In this document: in pieces, positions 30,631 to 35,967 of the stretch
Numbering within the stretch: position 1 is the stretch's first letter
Layout: each line of letters starts with the position of its first letter
Assembly: GCF_001187915.1 (NCBI RefSeq)
Contig: NZ_LGIU01000060.1
Span: 1-35,967 of the forward strand
DNA from: Arthrobacter sp. RIT-PI-e
Lineage (GTDB): Bacteria > Actinomycetota > Actinomycetes > Actinomycetales > Micrococcaceae
Length of the DNA: 35,967 nucleotides
Reading direction: 5' to 3'
Program-made: the position numbers and the translations under genes
The notes under the pieces: generated by a model
Seen by the model: only the letters and a program-made list of their open reading frames with translations
The model's database searches: none
Told to the model about the DNA's origin: nothing

Positions 30631-30708
30631 ACGCTGTTATCGATGCGATGCGCATGGCCCGTGGTACTGGGCTGTGTTTTTCCGATTCTCAGAGGTTGGT
30701 ATCTTCCT

Positions 30709-31359
30709 ATGAATCTTTCCCCTTCAGCGAAGGGTGTACCCGATCCTGCTGCCTGCGATGCCTCCTCCACCCTGGGCTGCCCTACCGGTACCTTCGAGTA
30801 CAGTTTCGCTACCCAATGCTTTACCTGGTCGGACCAGATGTACTCTCTCCACGGGTATGAGCGCGGGGACATTGTCCCTACCCTCGAACTCGGGATAGCT
30901 CATATAGATCCAGCCGATCGTGAGCGGGTGTGTGAGCTCTGGGACCAGCTCCTCCTCGAGAAGGGCCCCCTCGCGAATTACCACACCATCATCGATACCC
31001 GCAGCCGTAGACACCAGGTCCTCAGCGTGGCCGACACAGTCACTGACGACGCACATGTGATCGGTATTCGCGGGTTCATGACAGACCTCACTGCTTCCAT
31101 TCATGAGGACTCCCATCGACGTGCAAACGAGGCCGTGGCCCGATCAGCGCAGCACCGGGCCGTAATTGAGCAAGCCAAAGGAATCCTCATGGCCGTGCAG
31201 ATGCTCACCCCGGACCACGCCTTCCACGCCTTGAGCCGCCACAGTCAACGCACGAACCGTAAGCTCACCGACATCGCACAAAACCTCGTCGCAGCAACGA
31301 ATCACCCCACCACCCTCGCCGACATGGCCCGCACCATCTGCGCGGAGAACCTCATCTGA
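30709..31359 (+). CDS. PAS-ANTAR RNA-binding antiterminator
   Basis: This 216-residue protein has an N-terminal PAS-like sensor (about 20-130: TFEYSFATQCFTWSDQMYSL, a PAS_3-type pattern; GIRGFMTDLT ends it) and a C-terminal ANTAR domain (about 145-200: HRAVIEQAKGILMAVQMLTP, then FHALSRHSQRTNRKLTDIAQ). ANTAR domains bind paired RNA hairpins and prevent termination. The PAS part should sense a ligand or redox state. ATG 30709 has GAGG about 13 nt upstream and follows the PAS family start better than the Val-Ser-repeat upstream frame. It lies between the second SigK-like gene and the TasA/SipW locus, which suggests coupled control. Confidence 0.85.
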   Translation: MNLSPSAKGVPDPAACDASSTLGCPTGTFEYSFATQCFTWSDQMYSLHGYERGDIVPTLELGIAHIDPADRERVCELWDQLLLEKGPLANYHTIIDTRSRRHQVLSVADTVTDDAHVIGIRGFMTDLTASIHEDSHRRANEAVARSAQHRAVIEQAKGILMAVQMLTPDHAFHALSRHSQRTNRKLTDIAQNLVAATNHPTTLADMARTICAENLI

Positions 31360-31692
31360 ACCTCGGCGTGAAACACCACGCACGATCCCTGAACCCACTT
31401 CCGCGCAACACCCCTGCGCGCTCCTTCGCTATACCGGTGCTCCGCGGATTTGATCGGTCGACGCAACAGAATCCAGGATCCTCATCCGTCCACCCGACAC
31501 GGTAACCGGATACGACCCGGGTGTTCTTCGGTGTTCCTGCGCTTTCTTCGGTTTTTCTTCGAGGTTCCGGCACCGGTGCGTTGATGTGCGGGTCGGAGGA
31601 TTGAGCTCAGAAGGGCAAGGAACCCCACCTCAAGGGGGTTCGGTATCTTCCCCTAGGTCTCCTGACACTTCTTCCACGAAACGGGTCTCATC
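31360..31692. promoter_or_regulatory. Upstream region of the TasA/SipW locus with an ECF-type promoter candidate
   Basis: No gene is seen here. GGAACC (31619-31624) and CGGTAT (31641-31646) are separated by 16 nt, close to the GGAAC / CGT-type architecture of ECF promoters, and lie 47 bp before the ATG at 31693. This would fit control by an ECF sigma such as the one at 29879. The match is by eye and not proof. Confidence 0.35.
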
Positions 31693-32373
31693 ATGGCACG
31701 CACCGCACACACCGCACCCTCCTCGACGTCCTCCCGCAAGGCGTCGAAGCTGAGCCTGAAGTCCACCTCGGGCAAGGTCCTGGCCTCCGTCGCCCTGCTC
31801 GGTGTCGCCGCGTCCGTGGCAGGACTGGGCACCTATGGTTCCTTCACCTCCACGACCTCCGCCAGCGAGAACGTCACCGCCGGTACCGTCAACGTGGCTC
31901 TCGGGGCCACCGGCACCGCAGCCAACCGCCTCAGCATCGCCTCCACCGGCGTCGTCCCCGGTGACAGCATCCAGCGCGTGGCCACCCTCTCCAACACCGG
32001 TAACCAGGACTTCGGTGGCGTCACCCTCGCCACCACCAACGCCGCCGGCTCCCCGAGCAACAAGCTCACCACCGACGCCGTCAACGGCCTCCAGATCGCC
32101 GTCGACGCCTGCTCCGTCCCCTGGACCGAGGCCGGCACCGCCCCCGCCTACACCTACACCTGCGCCGGAACCATCACCAGCGTCCTGTCGAACCGCCAGA
32201 TCATCATCCCCGACACCCCCCTGACCGGTCTGAGCTCCGTGACCGCAGGCAAGACGGACAACCTGCGCGTCACCGCGACCCTGCCCGTCGCGGCCGACAA
32301 CACCTTCCAGGGTCTGAACAGCAACGTGAACTTCGCCTTCACCGCCACCCAGCGCGCCGCCACCAACCGATGA
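31693..32373 (+). CDS. TasA/camelysin-like surface fibre protein, copy A
   Basis: This 226-residue protein has a SipW-dependent signal: basic start (SSRKASKLSLKSTSGK), hydrophobic core (VLASVALLGVAASVAGLGTY), then the sorting pattern GSFTSTTSASENVTAGTVNV. The mature part repeats conserved beta-strand elements of TasA/camelysin proteins (GVVPGDSIQRVATLSNTGNQ, NVNFAFTATQ). In Bacillus, TasA forms biofilm fibres after cleavage by SipW, and the SipW-like peptidase lies two genes downstream. The Cys pair in DACSV and YTCAG may form a disulfide. The hairpin at 32381-32410 follows. The GC content (about 65% or more) is clearly higher than in the defense island. Confidence 0.85.
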   Translation: MARTAHTAPSSTSSRKASKLSLKSTSGKVLASVALLGVAASVAGLGTYGSFTSTTSASENVTAGTVNVALGATGTAANRLSIASTGVVPGDSIQRVATLSNTGNQDFGGVTLATTNAAGSPSNKLTTDAVNGLQIAVDACSVPWTEAGTAPAYTYTCAGTITSVLSNRQIIIPDTPLTGLSSVTAGKTDNLRVTATLPVAADNTFQGLNSNVNFAFTATQRAATNR

Positions 32374-32380
32374 CACCACA

Positions 32381-32410
32381 CCCGTCGGTCACCCGTCGGT
32401 GACCGACGGG
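32381..32410 (+). terminator. Terminator hairpin after TasA-like copy A
   Basis: CCCGTCGGTC (32381-32390) pairs perfectly with GACCGACGGG (32401-32410). The intervening bases are a copy of the 5' arm, so two alternative stems are possible. It begins 8 bp after the stop codon. The 32411-32612 stretch shows no gene. Confidence 0.65.
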
Positions 32411-32612
32411 GCCGGTGCGCGGTGCCGGGCACCCGGCTCAGGTCTTGCTCAGCTTTGTCCCCACAGGGCGTACCGCATCCTGCTGCCCCACTAGGCTGAC
32501 GAGGATCGCGCCGGTACCGGGGACACCGTGGCCCCGTCCGGCAGGCGCGTGCCGTGGTGGATCGGCGCGCTGATCAGGACGGGGCGAGGGTGGCGGCGAC
32601 CAGGTGGACGGC

Positions 32613-33251
32613 ATGACCCTGCTGCCGGGGCGCAGTGGTGAGCCCACCACACTGCTGTCCAAGATCCTCCTGTCCGTCGTCGTCGTCGGCACCGCATCGG
32701 CCGTCTCGGGACTCGGCACCTACGGGTCGTTCACCTCCGGGACCTCGGTCGACGACGTCCTCGCCTCGGGCTCCGTCGTCGTGCGGCTCGGCGCGGACGG
32801 GACCTCCGCCAACCGCATCCCGGTGGCCTTCGACGGCGTCGTCCCCGGCGACACCGTGCAGCGCGCCGCCACCCTCAGCAACACCGGGGACCAGGACCTC
32901 GGAGGGATCCCCCTGACCCCCAGCCCCTCCGCCCCCTCGGCCCTGACCGCTGACGCGCCCCGCGGTCTCAGGTCCACCGGGGGGGCCCGCAGCGAGGCCG
33001 GGGCGGAGCCGGGCCCCGCCCCCGCCTACTCCTACACGTGCCCCGGGACCACCAGCGTGGTCCTCCGGGACCGGCCCGTCATCGGCGAGGACATCCCGCT
33101 ACCGGGTCTGTCCTCCACCACCCCCTCCGGCACGGACCATCTCCGCCTCGTGGTCGGGCTCCCCGCCGGCGCCGGCAACGCCTTCCAGGACCTGACCAGC
33201 ACCGTGAACTTCACCTTCCCCGCAACCCAACGCCCGGCAACCGACCGCTGA
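32613..33251 (+). CDS. TasA/camelysin-like surface protein, copy B
   Basis: This 212-residue paralog of the preceding protein shares LGTYGSFTS, GVVPGDTVQRAATLSNTGDQ, YSYTCPGT and the ending STVNFTFPATQRPATDR. The signal region (LLSKILLSVVVVGTASAVSG) lacks the long basic N-terminus of copy A. Copy B has lost the first Cys of the pair (copy A DACSV, here GARSEAG), so it cannot form the same disulfide. ATG 32613 with AGGTGG is chosen, and GTG 32604 is possible. The stop lies 15 bp before the SipW-like gene, so they are probably co-transcribed, forming a substrate-peptidase pair. Confidence 0.82.
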   Translation: MTLLPGRSGEPTTLLSKILLSVVVVGTASAVSGLGTYGSFTSGTSVDDVLASGSVVVRLGADGTSANRIPVAFDGVVPGDTVQRAATLSNTGDQDLGGIPLTPSPSAPSALTADAPRGLRSTGGARSEAGAEPGPAPAYSYTCPGTTSVVLRDRPVIGEDIPLPGLSSTTPSGTDHLRLVVGLPAGAGNAFQDLTSTVNFTFPATQRPATDR

Positions 33252-33266
33252 CCCCCGGAGGACGAC

Positions 33267-33959
33267 ATGCACGCATCACACACCGGGGCCCGGCCCCGCC
33301 CGCTATCCCGGATCCTCTCGAGGACGATGAGCCTGATCGGTACCGTGGTCGTGGTAGCGGCGGTCCTCGTGTTCCTGTTCCTCGCGGTCGGGCCCCGCTT
33401 CCTGGGCTACCAGACGGCGACGATGCTCACCGGCAGCATGGCCCCGGGCATCGTGCCGGGCGACGTCGTGGTCACCACCAGGCAACCCGTCTCGGAGATC
33501 GCGGTCGGTGACGTCATCAGCTACCACATCCCCGTCGAGGACAACCGGGTGGAGACCCACCGCATCATCGAGGTCATCGCGAACGAGGACGGCACCACCG
33601 CCATCCGCACCAAAGGGGACGCGAACGAGGCCGTCGACCCGTGGACCGCGACGCTGGAGGGTGACTACTACTACAGGGAGGCCTTCTCCATCCCGGCCGT
33701 CGGGAACGTCATCCGCGCCCTGCGCGAACCCGCCGTCCGCAGTGTGCTCGTCTACGGTGCGCCGGCGGTCCTCGTCGCCGGGGCCCTCGCCACCATCTGG
33801 GCACGACCCACCCGCAAGGACGACCCCGCACCGGACACTGGTACTGCCGACACCGGTACTGCCGACACGGGCACCAGGATTAGGACCGGCACGAGGACGG
33901 GTACCGAGACCGGCACTGGGGCAGGTGCCGGAGCTACTACGGAAACCACCAACCTCTGA
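33267..33959 (+). CDS. sipW-like: SipW-like signal peptidase I
   Basis: This 230-residue membrane peptidase of the archaeal/ER (Ser-His) type has an N-terminal helix (TVVVVAAVLVFLFLAVG), catalytic Ser in TMLTGSMAPGIVPGD (box B), catalytic His in ETHRIIEV where classical enzymes carry Lys, and the Asp in TKGDANEAVDP (box E). A second helix (SVLVYGAPAVLVAGALATIW) follows, then a tail of TGTADTGT and TGTRTGTETG repeats that should face the cytoplasm. It should remove the signals of the TasA-like proteins. A GGAGGA ribosome site precedes ATG 33267. It is the key processing enzyme of this locus. Confidence 0.88.
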   Translation: MHASHTGARPRPLSRILSRTMSLIGTVVVVAAVLVFLFLAVGPRFLGYQTATMLTGSMAPGIVPGDVVVTTRQPVSEIAVGDVISYHIPVEDNRVETHRIIEVIANEDGTTAIRTKGDANEAVDPWTATLEGDYYYREAFSIPAVGNVIRALREPAVRSVLVYGAPAVLVAGALATIWARPTRKDDPAPDTGTADTGTADTGTRIRTGTRTGTETGTGAGAGATTETTNL

Positions 33960-34094
33960 GGACCATTGTTCGGGTACATCCATCCCCTAAAGGGCACCTC
34001 ACCTCGTGAGAGATCGCCTCGTGAAAGTTTCTTGAGGTAATCTGCGGTGTTCGCCCCAGCGTTGACGTCGGGTTCCTCGAGCACACTTGGACGT

Positions 34095-34661
34095 ATGCTC
34101 GGCCCCCACACCCCCACCCCACACGGCACAGGTGACGATAAGTACACCCGCGCTGATGGTGACACAGGTGCTCCCGGGCACGATGGTCGTGGTGGTGCTC
34201 ATGAAGTTGCTCACGGTGCTACTTATAGGAGCAAGCTGCGGGCAGTACCCGTACGCTGGTTATCTGTGCTCCTGCTGGTGGCCGGTACCTTCCTGGCCGG
34301 AACGGCCCTCGCCCAGGCCTCGTTCACCGGCGGGGCAAATGCCCCGGTCAGCGTGGGTACCTACGACATCCCTGCGTCCACGAGTCTCACCGGCACCTAC
34401 AGCTGCGACAACCGGCGCACCATGACCGTGAACATCACCGGTTTCGGCCGCGTCGACAGAGCCACCGGCTACACCCTCACCCTCGCCGAACCCGGTACGA
34501 ACCCCGCAGCGACCACCCAGCAGCTCACCGCAACCCAGACCACCACCACCATCACCCGGGCCACCACCCGGACCGGGAACTTCACCCTGAACCTCACCGC
34601 CCGGGTCGGTACCTGGACCAGTGACACCCCACTCACCCGCACCCTCACCCGCCCCGCCTAA
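34095..34661 (+). CDS. Exported protein with SipW-type signal
   Basis: This 188-residue protein starts at ATG 34095. A hydrophilic N-terminal stretch of about 48 residues (His/Gly/Asp-rich, HGTGDDKYTRADGDTGAPG) precedes a hydrophobic segment (WLSVLLLVAGTFLAGTALAQ) and an ASFTGGANAPVSVGTY junction like SipW-type signals. The mature part is Thr-rich and beta-like, with one Cys (TYSCDNRRTM). Similar proteins sit next to SipW-like peptidases in related actinobacteria, so it is probably another fibre or adaptor protein. An ATG at 34047 is possible but unconvincing. The 5' end is the least certain part. Confidence 0.65.
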   Translation: MLGPHTPTPHGTGDDKYTRADGDTGAPGHDGRGGAHEVAHGATYRSKLRAVPVRWLSVLLLVAGTFLAGTALAQASFTGGANAPVSVGTYDIPASTSLTGTYSCDNRRTMTVNITGFGRVDRATGYTLTLAEPGTNPAATTQQLTATQTTTTITRATTRTGNFTLNLTARVGTWTSDTPLTRTLTRPA

Positions 34662-34680
34662 AAACCCAGACCACAAAGCT

Positions 34681-34720
34681 ACGGACCTCATGGACCTCAT
34701 GGACCTCATGGACCTCATGG
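34681..34720 (+). repeat. ATGGACCTC 9-bp tandem repeat containing start codons
   Basis: The unit occurs three times with flanking partial copies (GGACCTC before, ATGGAC after), encoding Met-Asp-Leu repeats at the N-terminus of the Hpt-like protein. Each unit carries an in-frame ATG. Repeat change keeps the frame but alters the number of possible starts. Confidence 0.85.
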
Positions 34721-35121
34721 ACAGGACACTGCCGGTCATTGACACCCACGTCATCGACATCCTCGCCCAGGAACTACACTCCTACCCCGACGCCCTGGAC
34801 TTCATCGACAGATTCGTGGCCCTGCTCCCCGAACGCATCAACGCCATCCACAACGCTCTCACCCGCTCCGACCTGGAACAGGCCACCATCACCCTGCTCA
34901 GCCTGCACACCAGCGCCGCCATGGTCGGAGCCACCCAACTACACCACACCACCACCAACGCCCTGGCCACCATCACCAACGGGCACACCACCCACACCCA
35001 CACCCAGAACCTCACCCGGCAACTCACCCGTAACGCCGCCAACTACACCACCGCCTACACCACCCTGCGAGACACAACCCAGAAAACGCAGCTTAGAAGT
35101 AAGCACAGAGCCAGTCCCTGA
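34690..35121 (+). CDS. Degenerate Hpt (histidine phosphotransfer)-like protein
   Basis: This protein of about 143 residues starts at one of four in-frame ATGs (34690, 34699, 34708, 34717), all within the 9-bp repeat. The body is a helical bundle like an Hpt domain (VIDILAQELHSYPDALDFID, INAIHNALTRSDLEQATITL). The motif region reads LLSLHTSAAMVGATQL where active Hpt domains have A-H-x-L-K-G-S-A. The phospho-acceptor His is replaced by Leu and the Lys by His, so phosphotransfer is unlikely. The C-terminus is Thr/His-rich (HTTHTHTQNLTRQL). Such degenerate Hpt proteins occur beside SipW/TasA loci in related actinobacteria. The stop at 35121 is near the convergent next gene. Confidence 0.65.
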   Translation: MDLMDLMDLMDRTLPVIDTHVIDILAQELHSYPDALDFIDRFVALLPERINAIHNALTRSDLEQATITLLSLHTSAAMVGATQLHHTTTNALATITNGHTTHTHTQNLTRQLTRNAANYTTAYTTLRDTTQKTQLRSKHRASP

Positions 35122-35168
35122 CATCAAGGGGGCCAGAATCTCTGCAATCACCGGGACATGCAAAAAGG

Positions 35169-35837
35169 TCAGGTGTTCCACCCTGCAAGGACCACATCCA
35201 GGCTGTGGTGGCGTGCGGGATCGACGGTGTTCTTCCGTAACCAGGTGCGCTGGCGACCCAACCAGATCACCAGTACCTTCTCCGACCTGTCCTGACCGTT
35301 CCCGTCGTGAGGACGATAAGTCGGGAACCGGCCATTGACTACCCGGAACTCCTCGACCTCGTGCAGGCGCTTCTCCCACAACACGGTGAGATTCCCGCGA
35401 ACCACACCACCCCAGTCTCCTACCCGATCCAGGGCAGCAACCTTTTCCGGGGGGAGGCGCCCGTCCTGATGGGCCCGGCGTTGGGCATGCACCCACTTGT
35501 ACACCCGGCACTCATCCACCCCGCCGAGTTGGGACGGTGCCCTCCCCTGCTCGGCCATGTGAGCGGCGTACGCGGCATAGTGGCCCCACCACGTCTGTTC
35601 CCGCCCAGATTGTCGTGAGCGTGCAAGCCCTGGGGCCGGCTGGTCATGAGCCACCCAGCACCGACCCCACCACCCCGGGTCTCGGAGGATGCGCTGCTCG
35701 ACCGCACGACGCACACGAGGCCGACCCACCCGGCACCACCGGGCAATCACCCCTATGGGGACACCGCGCGAGAACATCAAACACCACTCCTCAGCACCAC
35801 CACGAACACCGACACGGGTACTAGCAGAAGCACTCAT
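35169..35837 (-). CDS. Helicase-associated (HA) domain protein
   Basis: This 222-residue protein has two helicase-associated domains: about 80-135 (TWWGHYAAYAAHMAEQGRAP, ECRVYKWVHAQRRAHQDGRL) and about 150-222 (LWEKRLHEVEEFRVVNGRFP, VLVIWLGRQRTWLRKNTVD). Each repeats the W....L..y....gr.P...W...qR pattern. The N-terminal 60 residues are basic (RRAVEQRILRDPGWWGR). HA domains follow helicase cores in other proteins and likely bind nucleic acid, but no helicase is present here. Such small proteins are common on actinobacterial plasmids and islands. ATG 35837 is next to the IS3 end, so the promoter may come from the IS. Confidence 0.72.
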   Translation of the reverse strand: MSASASTRVGVRGGAEEWCLMFSRGVPIGVIARWCRVGRPRVRRAVEQRILRDPGWWGRCWVAHDQPAPGLARSRQSGREQTWWGHYAAYAAHMAEQGRAPSQLGGVDECRVYKWVHAQRRAHQDGRLPPEKVAALDRVGDWGGVVRGNLTVLWEKRLHEVEEFRVVNGRFPTYRPHDGNGQDRSEKVLVIWLGRQRTWLRKNTVDPARHHSLDVVLAGWNT

Positions 35838-35853
35838 GGCGTGGGGTTAACCT

Positions 35854-35967
35854 CTGTTGGTGGACACCTGAAGTAGCGGGATTTTGGGATTCTGCGGGAA
35901 GGTGTTCCTGTGAGCACGACACGACGTAAATTCACTCCGGAGTATCGGCGGGAGGCTGCGCGCCTTG
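35854..35967 (+). mobile_element. IS3-family element, left end (partial)
   Basis: TGTTGGTGGACACCTGAAG (35854-35872) has the TGxTGGACACC look of IS3-group left ends. It is followed 56 bp later by the start of orfA. The rest of the element lies outside the window. Confidence 0.6.
35910..35967 (+). CDS. IS3-family transposase OrfA, N-terminal start
   Basis: GTG 35910 opens MSTTRRKFTPEYRREAARL, the standard start of IS3/IS911-type OrfA (the helix-turn-helix DNA-binding subunit). AAGGTG upstream is a weak ribosome site. The gene runs off the window, so its integrity is unknown. Confidence 0.85.
   Translation, partial: MSTTRRKFTPEYRREAARL

Noticed and set aside
31630-32379. Gly-rich minus-strand frame opposite TasA-like copy A
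   Set aside because: It is an antisense shadow of a high-GC gene, with low complexity throughout.
33303-33983. Minus-strand frame opposite the SipW-like peptidase
   Set aside because: It is an antisense shadow. The plus-strand gene has all catalytic boxes.

Overview
The window comes from a high-GC Gram-positive bacterium (Actinomycetota, most likely Micrococcales and perhaps Micrococcaceae). Signs of this are an Lsr2 nucleoid protein, SigK-type ECF sigma factors, PAS-ANTAR regulation, a SipW/TasA-type surface locus with a degenerate Hpt protein, many GTG starts, and several genes that look leaderless. No replication, rRNA or tRNA gene is visible. The window starts inside an IS256-family transposase and ends inside an IS3-family orfA, and it holds two site-specific recombinases. 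It therefore reads as accessory DNA, either an island or a plasmid segment.

Layout. (1) 1-2.2 kb: IS256 3' end and IS-end debris, a small secreted acidic protein, and a first SigK-like sigma factor without an anti-sigma gene. (2) 2.3-17.6 kb: a defense island. It begins with a tyrosine recombinase whose upstream region carries a perfect dif-like dyad (10-bp arms, 6-bp centre). Behind it lie an Abi-type protein, a small Cys-containing protein, an HhH/DNA-glycosylase-like protein, a RES-domain protein with a HEPN-like N-terminus, an EVE-HNH modification-dependent nuclease, a complete type III restriction-modification pair (mod-res), small membrane proteins, three unrecognised proteins, an SRAP remnant, a degraded ORF, a Cys-rich protein and a second Abi protein. 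(3) 17.6-21.6 kb: a serine resolvase, two paralogous small secreted four-Cys proteins divergent from a LuxR-type regulator, Lsr2, and an MT0933-type orphan 'antitoxin'. (4) 21.7-31.4 kb: regulatory and metabolic genes. These include three related STAS-like proteins (four domains), a membrane protein overlapping an HTH-DUF3887 protein, MerR, a CrtO-like membrane protein, an alpha/beta hydrolase of the haloperoxidase type, a flavodoxin-like reductase, a DUF4287 protein, a second SigK-like sigma factor and a PAS-ANTAR protein. (5) 31.7-35.1 kb: a surface-fibre locus with two TasA/camelysin-like proteins, a SipW-like signal peptidase, a third exported protein and a degenerate Hpt protein. (6) A helicase-associated-domain protein and the IS3 end.

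How it may work together. The defense island layers m6A-based type III restriction, a nuclease that should attack modified DNA, and several HEPN/RES-type abortive-infection candidates. Seven genes, six of them in this island, share a TANNNT-like hexamer exactly 6 nt before the start codon. This suggests leaderless expression. The right half combines two orphan ECF sigma factors, a PAS-ANTAR antiterminator, an Hpt-like protein and multiple STAS-like proteins near secreted or surface proteins, which suggests regulated surface remodelling. That link is inference from gene order. The most interesting leads are the dif-like site beside the recombinase, the unrecognised gene pair at 13399-14571, the leaderless promoter set, the STAS-like family with a TTAC repeat upstream of one member, and the SigK/ANTAR/SipW-TasA neighbourhood.
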